NCBI RefSeq assembly: GCF_026262505.1
Contig: NC_067205.1
Coordinates: 2,232,001-2,296,000 of the forward strand
Length of the DNA stretch: 64,000 bases
Direction of reading: 5' to 3'
Source: Trichomonas vaginalis G3
Taxonomy: Eukaryota; Parabasalia; Trichomonadida; Trichomonadidae
Positions 34,661 through 43,151 of the stretch are shown piece after piece. Every line of letters begins with the position of its first letter. Position 1 is the stretch's first letter. A program made the position numbers and the translations under genes. The notes below the pieces were generated by a model. The model worked only from the letters and a program-made list of their open reading frames with translations, made no database searches and was not told the origin of the DNA.

Positions 34661-34707
34661 TGTTAGAAAACGTGTTAGAAAACATGTTAGATCTAACATT
34701 CTAACAT
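34661..34707. promoter_or_regulatory. Operator-like site 3 of Maverick B (TGTTAG words)
   Basis: 47 bp on the plus strand, inverted relative to sites 1-2: TGTTAGAAAACG, TGTTAGAAAACA, TGTTAGATCTAACA, TTCTAACAT. Context AATTCATGAAAATTCAAGAG before it is identical with that of A sites 3-4. Confidence 0.65.
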
Positions 34708-34757
34708 AAATTATATTTTTGGTGTAAAATTCATGAAAATTCAAGAGTTTTAGACCA

Positions 34758-34804
34758 TGTTAGAAAACGTGTTAGAAAACATGTTAGATCTAACATTCTA
34801 ACAT
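34758..34804. promoter_or_regulatory. Operator-like site 4 of Maverick B (TGTTAG words)
   Basis: Exact repeat of site 3, 97 bp on. Followed by AAATTATATTTTTGCTGAAT, shared with A. Confidence 0.65.
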
Positions 34805-34881
34805 AAATTATATTTTTGCTGAATTCAGCAACAAAATTCAAATTGTAAAAAGTCAAGCTTGAAAAATGTAAGTGTTTAGTC

Positions 34882-35073
34882 TTAGTAAGATGGTAGCTTC
34901 TTAAAGCAAATACCATTGCTGAGTTTTATGTACGTGAAGAGAAGTACAATGAATTCAATTACGAGTACAATTGCAATGACAACTAAGGCAACTATTTTTG
35001 TCTTTTGCCAGCAAGGGTACTTCTTCTCTTCCAATGGTTCGGCAGAACTATACTCACTCATGAGAAATGCCAA
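34882..35073 (-). CDS. Single-pass membrane protein, Maverick B only
   Basis: 63 residues; short acidic N-terminus, then VALVVIAIVLVIEFIVLLFT, a clear transmembrane helix, then NGICFKKLPSY. No counterpart at this place in A. Divergent from the next gene. Function unknown. Confidence 0.5.
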   Translation of the reverse strand: MAFLMSEYSSAEPLEEKKYPCWQKTKIVALVVIAIVLVIEFIVLLFTYIKLSNGICFKKLPSY

Positions 35074-35104
35074 AACGGTTTAATAGAAAAAGTGTTATTT
35101 TTTC

Positions 35105-35290
35105 ATGTCCGAAGACTCGAAGGTGCAACACTTCCAAAATACCGACGAACTCAGAAGAGCAGCATGGCAGTATCTTCTTGACAACTTCTTTGAGTTCTCC
35201 AGGTACACCTTGGAAAAATGCTTGAAGAACTCCGACACAGAGAATTTGGAGAAATTGCACTCCAATACTACCTTGACAAACAAAGGGTAA
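35105..35290 (+). CDS. 61-residue protein, Maverick B only
   Basis: MSEDSKVQHFQNTDELRRAA start, helical. Preceded at ~35089 by AAAAAGTGTTA, a word also seen before 35354 and on the minus strand before 38671. Its last codons merge into a 12-bp triplicate (AAACAAAGGGTA) at 35277-35312. Function unknown. Confidence 0.4.
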   Translation: MSEDSKVQHFQNTDELRRAAWQYLLDNFFEFSRYTLEKCLKNSDTENLEKLHSNTTLTNKG

Positions 35291-35312
35291 ACAAAGGGTA
35301 AACAAAGGGTAA
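35277..35312. repeat. 12-bp triplicate AAACAAAGGGTA
   Basis: Three tandem copies at the end of the 61-residue gene; the first overlaps its stop. Confidence 0.75.
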
Positions 35313-35353
35313 AATAAGACTAAAAACTTAAGGTTTAAAAAAGTGACATTTTT

Positions 35354-35554
35354 ATGAGCTCCGAGTCACCGAGAAAACTTGGTCAGATGTTAGCAGCTTA
35401 CTTCCCTGAGGAGGATGGAAGCGTTACATACGTAAGGTTCAAAAACAACGAACCTGGAATTGCGTACCAAATTCGCAATTACATGACCATGGAAGAGTAC
35501 GAAAGGTTCCTACAAGAGAAACCAGCTCTAAACAACTCAGAAAAGAAAGAATAA
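35354..35554 (+). CDS. 66-residue protein, Maverick B only
   Basis: MSSESPRKLGQMLAAYFPEE start, strand-rich centre (GSVTYVRFKNNEPGIAYQI), helical end. AAAAAGTGACA lies 5-15 bp upstream of the ATG. No known domain; could be a small regulator. Confidence 0.4.
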   Translation: MSSESPRKLGQMLAAYFPEEDGSVTYVRFKNNEPGIAYQIRNYMTMEEYERFLQEKPALNNSEKKE

Positions 35555-35582
35555 AAAGTTTAACTCGTAATTGTTTATTTTT

Positions 35583-36161
35583 TTACTTGTATGGGCAAGC
35601 TGCAAGAATGAAGTCGACTATCTCGGTCTTTGTCTTGACCAGTTGGACTGCTCTTGCGAGTACGTCTGTTTTGCGGTCTCCAGCTGGTGTCTGACCTTCG
35701 TAATTGCGCATGTTCTTGAGAGCTCCAACTGTAAATGGCTGTAGGATGAAGAGTCTCTCAGACTGCTTGAGGTAGTCTTCACGGTCACGAACCGAATCTG
35801 TGGTACGAGTCGAATCGGTCGATTTGAGGGAAGAGACTGAAAGCCTGTCGTCTTCCATTGGAGCTGTAGCATACTCTTTGCGTAAGCGGTTCAGACCTTC
35901 TTCGAACTCTTGGTCTCTCTTGGATTGAGATTGGAATTGGAATTGGGGTGGAGGGTTTGACATGAACATCCAAGGGTTAGGGCAGTAAGGCATAGGCTGA
36001 GGAGGGTAGTTCGGGAAGCCTTGTGGTGGGTAGTAACATTGAGGTGGAAATTGGTAGTAATACGGAGGTACTTGCTGGAACTGAGGTTGCTGAGGTGCAG
36101 GGGCTGGTGCTTTAGGTTCCTCTGGCTTGGGAATGGACTCGGTTGGTGGTACGTCGGACAT
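35583..36161 (-). CDS. Pro/Tyr/Gln-rich protein with conserved C-terminus, Maverick B
   Basis: 192 residues. The N-terminal half is the same Pro/Tyr/Gln-rich region as 9367-9705; then DRLSVSSLKSTDSTRTTDS and a helical end (PFTVGALKNMRNYEG; VQLVKTKTEIVDFILAACPY) that A lacks at this place. Whole frame. The start is at the edge of the minisatellite. Confidence 0.5.
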   Translation of the reverse strand: MSDVPPTESIPKPEEPKAPAPAPQQPQFQQVPPYYYQFPPQCYYPPQGFPNYPPQPMPYCPNPWMFMSNPPPQFQFQSQSKRDQEFEEGLNRLRKEYATAPMEDDRLSVSSLKSTDSTRTTDSVRDREDYLKQSERLFILQPFTVGALKNMRNYEGQTPAGDRKTDVLARAVQLVKTKTEIVDFILAACPYK

Positions 36162-36165
36162 TGTC

Positions 36166-36628
36166 TTGAAACAATAAAAGACTTGTCTTGAAAAAGTAAA
36201 AGACTTGTCTTGAAAAAGTAAAAGACTTGTCTTGAAAAAGTAAAAGACTTGTCTTGAAAAAGTAAAAGACTTGTCTTGAAAAAAGTAAAAGACTTGTCTT
36301 GAAAAAGTAAAAGACTTTGTCTTGAAAAGTAAAAGACTTGTCTTGAAAAAGTGAAAGACTCTTGAAAAAGTCTTGAAAAAGTACGGGTATCGTCTTCAAT
36401 CAAGACCACTGTTCTCAAATTTGAGAACTTTACACCAAAAAATTTCTTGAAAAATAACGGGTCTTGTCTTGAAAAAGTAAAAGACTTGTCTTGAAAAGTA
36501 AAAGACTTGTTTGAAAAAGTAAAAGACTTGTCTTGAAAAAGTAAAAGACTTGTCTTGAAAAAGTAAAAGACTTGTCTTGAACAATAAAAAGACTTGTCTT
36601 GAAAAAGTAAAAGACTTGTCTTGAAACA
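36166..36628. repeat. 22-bp minisatellite of Maverick B at a divergent promoter
   Basis: Units of AAAGACTTGTCTTGAAAAAG TA (22 bp), about ten in 36166-36378 and about eight in 36461-36628, split by ~80 bp containing CTCAAATTTGAGA. Each unit holds the 5-bp-arm palindrome AAGACTTGTCTT. Position, two-block layout and period match the A array, yet the sequence is unrelated. Confidence 0.85.
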
Positions 36629-36993
36629 ATGACCGACATAGACCCAGCAGATGAGGCAATCTACCTTATAGAGATAAATGAGCTAGTTAGGAACTACCTG
36701 AGCCATCTGAAGTCAAACAGGACCATTGCAGGCTGGGTGTCTGGAAGAGGTGCGCTTAAAAATTGAAATTGACACGGAATTGTCCTGCAAATACCAGAAA
36801 ACACTCCTGTAGCGACATAAAAGAGATGAAGAAAGAACCCTCTTGAAGTTCTTTGCAAAGCGTCCGTGGATTACAACTTCCAAACAGAGAGAACCCAACT
36901 GTACGAATTGCCCAAATTCTCAGAGGACTCTTACACTTCTCGGGTCAGGCGTTCTTCATAAACACAGAAGGCGACATCGTACCTTTACAGTAA
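36629..36993 (+). pseudogene. 121-residue-type protein, Maverick B copy
   Basis: Counterpart of 10042-10407 (DEAIYLIEINELV shared). Diverged more than most genes, and broken, with a few breaks. Its start abuts the last minisatellite unit. Confidence 0.45.
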
Positions 36994-37042
36994 ACATCTA
37001 TATGGCACGCTTTGAGTAAAAAACATTTTTTTCATTTTTTGA

Positions 37043-37276
37043 ATGAAGCAAGTTAAATTCGTCCCACACCAATCTCAATGGACCGATGAAGAGTTTCAAG
37101 CCATGGTTGAAGGCGTTGAGAACGACATAGACGGCGAACTTGAAGGAGCTCAAACCACAATTGCAACCAAAATTGCACAAGTCAAGGAACAGATAGCTCC
37201 ACTTAAAGCTACCAAAGCTACTCTTGACCTCATGGATAGTTACCGTTTAGATGTCAAGAGTGGAATAAACAATTAA
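37043..37276 (+). CDS. 77-residue coiled-coil protein, Maverick B only
   Basis: MKQVKFVPHQSQWTDEEFQA start, then a heptad-like helix (EGAQTTIATKIAQVKEQIAP). Part of a plus-strand gene group found only in B between the minisatellite and the polymerase. Followed after 2 bp by the next start. Confidence 0.45.
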   Translation: MKQVKFVPHQSQWTDEEFQAMVEGVENDIDGELEGAQTTIATKIAQVKEQIAPLKATKATLDLMDSYRLDVKSGINN

Positions 37277-37278
37277 AA

Positions 37279-37596
37279 TTGAAACTTCTAAACTACGAAG
37301 CTATACTCCAAAAGTTAGCAGAAATGAGAAGACTTTACCAGAGCTACTTACATGTAAGGGACTTACCTTCAAGCAGTCCGACCAAAGATGAATTTTCTGA
37401 CATTGTCCCAATTTTGTCCGAAAGTCAGCTCAGATGTTTTGAACTGCTCCCAACATATCCAGAATATGAACGTTTGCCTGAACTCTTCCGCAATCTCAAA
37501 AAACGTTTTTTTGGTTCTCATGTTCGAAACTTTTATCGGAAGAGACAACAAACGTTCAGAAGAAGAACAAGATATTATTTTAAACTTGTTGTATGA
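37279..37596 (+). CDS. 105-residue basic protein, Maverick B only
   Basis: Helical start (NYEAILQKLAEMRRLYQSYL), very basic end (RNFYRKRQQTFRRRTRYYFK). Follows the previous gene with 2 bp spacing, suggesting co-expression. Function unknown; nucleic-acid binding possible. Confidence 0.4.
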   Translation: MKLLNYEAILQKLAEMRRLYQSYLHVRDLPSSSPTKDEFSDIVPILSESQLRCFELLPTYPEYERLPELFRNLKKRFFGSHVRNFYRKRQQTFRRRTRYYFKLVV

Positions 37597-37659
37597 CATA
37601 ACTGTCATAACAAGCTTTTTGAAGTAAAACCGCCATTCTCAAACCACTTCATTTTTTCG

Positions 37660-38346
37660 ATGTCCGAACAAGCACCGAAGCCGAACACAATGGCAGATGT
37701 CCTTTCAATGTTGCCAGACAAGCGCCCAGTTCAAATTCAAATTTTGAATTTGAAAGCTCATCTGACAAACACCGTTAAGACTCTCCAAAGTAGTCTTATG
37801 GAAGAGATGAAGGGACTTAAAGGTGAGTTCCTCATGAACCAAGCTTCCAATGAGAAAGTCCTGAACGATTTGACGGAAACCTTGCGCATTTACGCGAGAG
37901 AGAACCGAGACCTTGCCAGACTCATCTACCGTTTCTTCGAAGAGATAGATGCCATCTGGAAGGTACTCGGAAAGGACAGAACCTCCAACACCGTAATTCG
38001 TGAGTACCAAATTGAAGAAGTATTATCAAGAGAAGAGGAAGAAGAGGAAGAAGAGGAAGAAGAGAAGACAAAGAAGAGGAAGTTTGGGCAACCCTTGTTG
38101 CCGATGACACTTACGAAATTTCCCAACCCTACCCATACAAAATCCGCACAGGGAGACCGGCAAGGTTCTAACCCCAGTCCTCAACAACTTGGGACACTTG
38201 AACCTTAACCTTCGGAATCGCGGTTCAATCTCCATGGGCAAGCTTGTCGCAATTCAATGGGTTCCAAATCCAGACAAGAAGACGAGGGTCAGAACATTGA
38301 CGGTGACAAGCTCAACAACCGTAAGGAGAACCTCGAGTGGTTCTAA
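37660..38346 (+). pseudogene. Helical protein region ending in an HNH-like core, Maverick B only
   Basis: The first part (from 37660) encodes a helical protein with a long Glu run. The last ~180 bp encode GKLVAIQWVPNPDKKTRVRN and IDGDKLNNRKENLEWF, the C-terminal half of an HNH/NUMOD4-type homing nuclease. The two may be separate genes. Broken, with about one or more breaks. It is the second HNH locus in B. Confidence 0.45.
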
Positions 38347-38395
38347 GAGTAAAAAAATTTTATTTTAGGGGGAAACCCCGAGTAAATTTAGGTGT

Positions 38396-38671
38396 TTATT
38401 TAGTTAAGCGGCTTAAATTAATGAGAATTTGGACAAGTAGTTCCTGACCCCTGAATTGGACTCTTTCGTCATCCCAGTTGCGTAGGAGGTCGTCCCAGAG
38501 GAGTTGGTAGAATTGCCAATCCAAGGACGATTTGTCCTCCCAGGCATTGAGGATGTACTGCTCGTAGAGTCTCATGACCTCTGCCTTGCACCAGACACCC
38601 TCTCCCTTGGAACGTAAGGCTTCTTCGAAGTGCTCGAATGCGATTGGCTGCGGGACCATCCGAAATGACAC
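38396..38671 (-). CDS. 91-residue protein, Maverick B only
   Basis: MSFRMVPQPIAFEHFEEALR start, Trp-rich helical centre (NAWEDKSSLDWQFYQLLWDD). AAAAAGTGTCA directly precedes the start on its strand. No known domain. Confidence 0.4.
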   Translation of the reverse strand: MSFRMVPQPIAFEHFEEALRSKGEGVWCKAEVMRLYEQYILNAWEDKSSLDWQFYQLLWDDLLRNWDDERVQFRGQELLVQILINLSRLTK

Positions 38672-38798
38672 TTTTTGTCCGTTTGGTCAATGTTCGTGTC
38701 TCGTGCCATAGTCGACGAAAATACAGACAAACAGGTTATATATGAGTTTGAGACCAAGAATTCCCCACATTTAAATTCAAATTCGAATAAAAATTTTT

Positions 38799-40952
38799 TT
38801 ACTTCATGCAATGTTTTATTTCTGTGCCGTCTTCAAGTATACCCCAATACTTACGCTTGGAGAGGACATGAACTTCGGTGAAAATTTTGTCCAATTTGAA
38901 TTGACCCATCTTTTCACCGACCATTCCCATTTCAATGAGTTTGTTGTACCCTTCTTCGTTCGTCATGAGTGCGTCAATGTTCTCATAGTAAACCACAACT
39001 TTCGATTTGACTTCGGAGAAGAATTTGTTGTAGTTGTCAAGGACTGCCTTTGCGAACTGAGGATAGGACCAATGTTCGACAATAGGTTTTACTGTGGTTA
39101 CTAAGCCACCTTGACCTTGAGTAAATTCGTATTTCAAAACAAAAGGAGAAAACCTTTCAACAAAGTTGTCGACCTTCTCATAATGTTTACTCTTCATCTC
39201 TTGAGGTTTCTTAATGGAATATCCCCATGTCGAATTCATAAGCAATTTGAGTGTCATTGCAAGTTTGGGGTTTGAAGCTTTCCTAATATCATACAGTTGT
39301 TGTATGACTTTTCCAACTGTATAGTTCCTTCCTGGGAACTCACCATCTTCGTTTGGAATTCCAGTTGGAATATATTGGACAAACCTCATGTATGCAGCGT
39401 TAAGGTCGACATAGTATATCTTTTCGTTTGAGTCGAACTTGTCGCAACCAATTGGTCCAGTTTTTGGAAATTCAAGCGAGTCTCTTATCTTCTGAGAAAC
39501 TTCTCCTGTTATCTCATAAACATCGTCAAAGCAACCTGTTTCATATAAAACCTTCTGACCTAACTCAGAAGCTCTCCAATACAATTTGACGTCGATTGGA
39601 TTTCTCAATGGAAGTTTGTTTATAGCATCTTGAAGTTCTTGCAACCTCATTGGAAGTTCTTCTGGTTCAGGTTGGTATCCGAACAATCCAACTCCTTTTG
39701 GAGCTGTGTACTTCTTTTGTACTAGAACTTTGTCTGGAACAACTTTTGGTCTTGCTAACAGTGAAAAGTTTGTTTCGTCTTTTGGTACAAAAGTTTCTGT
39801 CAGCTTGTCATCTGGAATTGGTTCCAACAAACCTTTCTCGAAAAGAATGTTTACAGCTCTGACAATGTTGCACTTGCCTTTTCCGAACAATGGGTTTGTA
39901 AGACTTTCGTTCAACATGAAGTGGTTGTGGACAATTGCAATCTTCAACCATGGTAAATTGAACTCAACAACATAGTCGTCATGTGAAGAACCTTTAGCTG
40001 TAGGTATGTTGACTCGGATATTGACATTTGCCAACGGTGCAATTTTTGCCAATTGACCTCTGAGAATGTACCTTGTCTTCACACATGACTCAAGGTACTT
40101 CATCTTCTCTTCTGTAACAAGACCAGAGTTCCTGAGACATGTAAGAATGCAAGGTTCATTGACAATTGTTTCAATTGAATTGTAAATTCCATACCTTGTC
40201 AAGTCAATGTCAGACTTATTTATGAACGGGAAGTATCCAGCATGTTGTCTGACTGCTTGAGGGTTAGGTTGGTACCATTCGAACTTGACACTTGCAATTC
40301 CTTCAATTGCATTCAAAATGTCTGAGTCGGAGTCAACCATTTGTTCTCTCTTTGTAGTCTTGAAAGCGTCAAGAAGTTTTGCAGCTGTTTGTTCATTGCC
40401 ATTTGCATAGTAAATGTGACCATCCAAATCTGTTATGGTCAATCTGAGATTGTATCCTTTCTTATTTCCGTCTTGTATGGCAGCAAGTACACCCATGAAG
40501 CCTTCTTTGTTCTTTCCTTCGTCAAAGTTTACTGTAAAGGTTCGACCAGATGTAATTTGACTTCTAACTTCACGATACTTTTCATATGCATATCTTGTTC
40601 TTTCCATGGGAGCATGTGCGTCTTCACCTTTTCCTTTTTTCCTTCTCAAAGGATGCAATTGTTCGTCATGTTTCCAGTAGAATCTGGCAAAGCCGTCGTG
40701 TCCTTCAACTTGTGGCTCAGTAACATTGAAAGGCATGTTCATAAGACGTTCTTCTTCTAACCTCTCTAGTCTGTTTGGATAATTGGCACGTGCTGTTTCC
40801 AAATCCATTTCGTAGCGAAGACCAGACAATTTGTCATAGACTTTTATGGGTCTTCCCTTCCTATATTTAAAATTCTTCGAAACTCTCCAACCATATCTTT
40901 GCAACTCTGCTTTTATTCTAGCAGATTTTCTATCCATTCTATATGGGGGCAT
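38799..40952 (-). CDS. Family B DNA polymerase (protein-primed type), Maverick B
   Basis: 717 residues, whole. Palm motifs are in order: motif A region VDLNAAYMRF at about 515-524, motif B region LKLLMNSTWGYSIKK at about 568-582, motif C-like region YYENIDALMT at about 655-664. The length and spacing fit the Maverick polymerase. It would copy the linear element from a protein primer. The upstream T-rich box AAAAATATTTTTTTATTTTT is the same as before the helicase. Exonuclease motifs could not be assigned with certainty. Confidence 0.85.
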   Translation of the reverse strand: MPPYRMDRKSARIKAELQRYGWRVSKNFKYRKGRPIKVYDKLSGLRYEMDLETARANYPNRLERLEEERLMNMPFNVTEPQVEGHDGFARFYWKHDEQLHPLRRKKGKGEDAHAPMERTRYAYEKYREVRSQITSGRTFTVNFDEGKNKEGFMGVLAAIQDGNKKGYNLRLTITDLDGHIYYANGNEQTAAKLLDAFKTTKREQMVDSDSDILNAIEGIASVKFEWYQPNPQAVRQHAGYFPFINKSDIDLTRYGIYNSIETIVNEPCILTCLRNSGLVTEEKMKYLESCVKTRYILRGQLAKIAPLANVNIRVNIPTAKGSSHDDYVVEFNLPWLKIAIVHNHFMLNESLTNPLFGKGKCNIVRAVNILFEKGLLEPIPDDKLTETFVPKDETNFSLLARPKVVPDKVLVQKKYTAPKGVGLFGYQPEPEELPMRLQELQDAINKLPLRNPIDVKLYWRASELGQKVLYETGCFDDVYEITGEVSQKIRDSLEFPKTGPIGCDKFDSNEKIYYVDLNAAYMRFVQYIPTGIPNEDGEFPGRNYTVGKVIQQLYDIRKASNPKLAMTLKLLMNSTWGYSIKKPQEMKSKHYEKVDNFVERFSPFVLKYEFTQGQGGLVTTVKPIVEHWSYPQFAKAVLDNYNKFFSEVKSKVVVYYENIDALMTNEEGYNKLIEMGMVGEKMGQFKLDKIFTEVHVLSKRKYWGILEDGTEIKHCMK

Positions 40953-40997
40953 TTTTATAAAAATAAAAAAATATTTTTTTGAAAAATGTTTTTTCCT

Positions 40998-41582
40998 TTA
41001 CTTAACATAACCACCAGCTACCATAAGTCTTTGACGCCAACCCATACCAGCTAATGAAGGTTGACTTGGTTTAGTTTGGAAACTAAACTTTGGTTTTGGT
41101 TTATCTTCAGTTTTTGGCTCCCCTTCTTCTATCGGTCTTTCGTCACTTTTCGGTTCACCTGACTTTACTTCACTTGCTGGAACAGTTGTGTTGTCAACAT
41201 CTTCGTAAATATCATATGCCATTTGTTTTTGTTTTCCTTTCAACTTTTTGTGTTTGTTGTAAAGTTTAGAATATTTCGACTCTAAGTCAATGAGATGTTC
41301 TATAATGAACTGTTGGTCAGTGAAGTAAACTTTTCCATCTGTTGTCTCGAAAGCTCCTTCAGACTTCAATATTTTATTTGTGAGAGTCTGTTTCTTTTTT
41401 GAGATACTAGCCGTTCCATTTCTATGAAAAGTGACTTTATAGTTAGGGTTTGTATTTCCAGACCTGGCACTTTCTATTATTGAATTTTTCTCTTCATCTG
41501 TAAGTTCTTTGACAGGTTTTGACAATGGTTCTGAACTTTTTGTTTGTGGTGTCAAATCTACCGTTTCAACTTCTTCGGTCAT
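40998..41582 (-). CDS. 194-residue charged virion-type protein, Maverick B
   Basis: Whole. Acidic N-terminus, a central strand-like part (YKVTFHRNGTASISKKKQTL), helical LIDLESKYSKLYNKHKKLKG, a Lys/Glu/Pro tract, and the end GWRQRLMVAGGYVK, rich in Gly/Arg. The start box is TTTTTACTGAGATGAAATG. It may be a core or maturation protein; the family is unknown. Confidence 0.55.
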   Translation of the reverse strand: MTEEVETVDLTPQTKSSEPLSKPVKELTDEEKNSIIESARSGNTNPNYKVTFHRNGTASISKKKQTLTNKILKSEGAFETTDGKVYFTDQQFIIEHLIDLESKYSKLYNKHKKLKGKQKQMAYDIYEDVDNTTVPASEVKSGEPKSDERPIEEGEPKTEDKPKPKFSFQTKPSQPSLAGMGWRQRLMVAGGYVK

Positions 41583-41601
41583 TTCATCTCAGTAAAAAAT
41601 T

Positions 41602-41754
41602 TTAGTTTGGTTTGTTTTCAACTGGTTGTTGTTGTTTTTTAAGTCGGTCTAAAACTTCCTGAGGTATAGGAAGAACTTGACAAACACGTTGTGTAACTGC
41701 TGGAAGTCGACAAATCCATCTTGAACCCATTTGTCTCAATGCTGTATTGTTCAT
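41602..41754 (-). CDS. 50-residue basic peptide, Maverick B
   Basis: MNNTALRQMGSRWICRLPAV start, RLKKQQQPVENKPN end. Same length as 14299-14451 and the same start box as its neighbour. Small basic virion peptide candidate. Confidence 0.55.
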   Translation of the reverse strand: MNNTALRQMGSRWICRLPAVTQRVCQVLPIPQEVLDRLKKQQQPVENKPN

Positions 41755-41773
41755 TTCATCTCAGTAAAAAAAT

Positions 41774-42175
41774 TTACATTCCCCAAGTTTGAGGCGGTTG
41801 CGGTTGGTTGTTGTTTACCCACTGTTGTGCATGGTTATATCCTCTGTTAAAGAATCTTTCACCTTGGTCCATGTAGTGTCCTGCTTGGTTATAGTAGTCA
41901 TTTGCTTTGTTATAGTAGTTTCCTGCTTGTCTTCCTACATTGTCCATCCATCCTTGAACTTTTCCTCTTGTTTCAGGATTTGGAATAAGATTTGCTGCAT
42001 CTCGTGCTACATCCCAACCTTTCTGTACAGTTTGTATAATAGGTTGTGCTTTCTCTTTAAGTATACCTAATGTACTCAAAATCTTCCTTCCAATTCCAAA
42101 TGCACCTCTGGCTATTGTTCCCACTGCGGGCAAAAATCTGGATGCAACTCCTGCTAATGCGCCAAATAAACCCAT
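41774..42175 (-). CDS. Gly-N-terminal membrane-active-like minor virion protein, Maverick B
   Basis: 133 residues, whole; MGLFGALAGVASRFLPAVGT start. The three minus-strand genes 40998-42175 share a start box and short spacing and probably form a late group. See 14471-14872. Confidence 0.55.
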   Translation of the reverse strand: MGLFGALAGVASRFLPAVGTIARGAFGIGRKILSTLGILKEKAQPIIQTVQKGWDVARDAANLIPNPETRGKVQGWMDNVGRQAGNYYNKANDYYNQAGHYMDQGERFFNRGYNHAQQWVNNNQPQPPQTWGM

Positions 42176-42191
42176 TTCTTATGGGGTAAAA

Positions 42192-43151
42192 ATGACGAAT
42201 CCAAACAAGGACCCGTATGTTTCTAAAGCAACAAAGAAAGCACTCATGGTAAAAATCTTTAGTTCAACACCAAATGCTTGGTTTATGGATATCTTGGAAA
42301 ACATTCCGAGAGTTAGAACAGATGGACCTCCATACTGGCTAATATTTGTCGGTCAAAACACAAGATACTGTGAAGCCATACCATTACAGTCCAAAAATAT
42401 TTTAGATGTGAAAACTGCTTTGACAATATTCGTTGACAAATACCATCCAACAAAACTGACATCTGACTGTGAACGTTCTTTCAAATCAGACGATATTAAA
42501 AACTATCTGCGTTCAAAAAATGTAAACCAATATTTCATTGTCGACCAAAACCATTCTGCTCTTGGTGTCATTGACAGTTGTATAAAAATCTTAAGAGACT
42601 TAAACCAACCACAAGGTGGTGAGGTAGATGAAATGTCATATGACGACAAGTACAGACATTTCTCCATGGCAAAGATGAGACAAGTTTTAAATATTTACAA
42701 TAACCGTAAACAAAAAGGTTTGGGAAACCACTCCCCCGAAGAAATGAAAAACAACCCTGACTTAGAGAAAGACTATATATTTAACAATTTAGTCAAAAGA
42801 GACAAACAAGAAAGAATGCCGGGCTTCAAACTTCAGAAAGGTGACAAAGTAAAAATAGAAATACCTAAACGCGACCCATATGAAAATACTATTGACTATG
42901 ACAACAATGGGAACTCGACAGGTACTCACGTTCGTGTTCGTAAAAATAGAAGAAAGTATACAAGAGAATATTATGAAGTTTTAGGCAAACATGGCAAAAT
43001 GTACAGACTGCAAGCAGAAGATAAAACGACTATTGTCAGACCTCGTTTCAAACTTGTCAAAGTTCAAGGTGGTATACTTTCAAAGACAGTTCCTAACAAA
43101 TATAAGACAACTCCTGACGAATATGCTAAAGAAGTTGAAAATGACGACTAA
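42192..43151 (+). CDS. Retroviral-type DDE integrase, Maverick B
   Basis: 319 residues, whole, from MTNPNKDPYVSK. Core landmarks FMDILE (~33) and TSDCERSF (~95), then the pattern NIYNNRKQKGLGNHSPEEM typical of retrovirus/Maverick integrases, then a basic DNA-binding end (VRVRKNRRKYTREYYEVLGK). It inserts element ends and makes the 6-bp target duplication. No N-terminal zinc-finger is evident in this reading. Its start lies 16 bp from the divergent minor-protein start. Confidence 0.85.
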   Translation: MTNPNKDPYVSKATKKALMVKIFSSTPNAWFMDILENIPRVRTDGPPYWLIFVGQNTRYCEAIPLQSKNILDVKTALTIFVDKYHPTKLTSDCERSFKSDDIKNYLRSKNVNQYFIVDQNHSALGVIDSCIKILRDLNQPQGGEVDEMSYDDKYRHFSMAKMRQVLNIYNNRKQKGLGNHSPEEMKNNPDLEKDYIFNNLVKRDKQERMPGFKLQKGDKVKIEIPKRDPYENTIDYDNNGNSTGTHVRVRKNRRKYTREYYEVLGKHGKMYRLQAEDKTTIVRPRFKLVKVQGGILSKTVPNKYKTTPDEYAKEVENDD

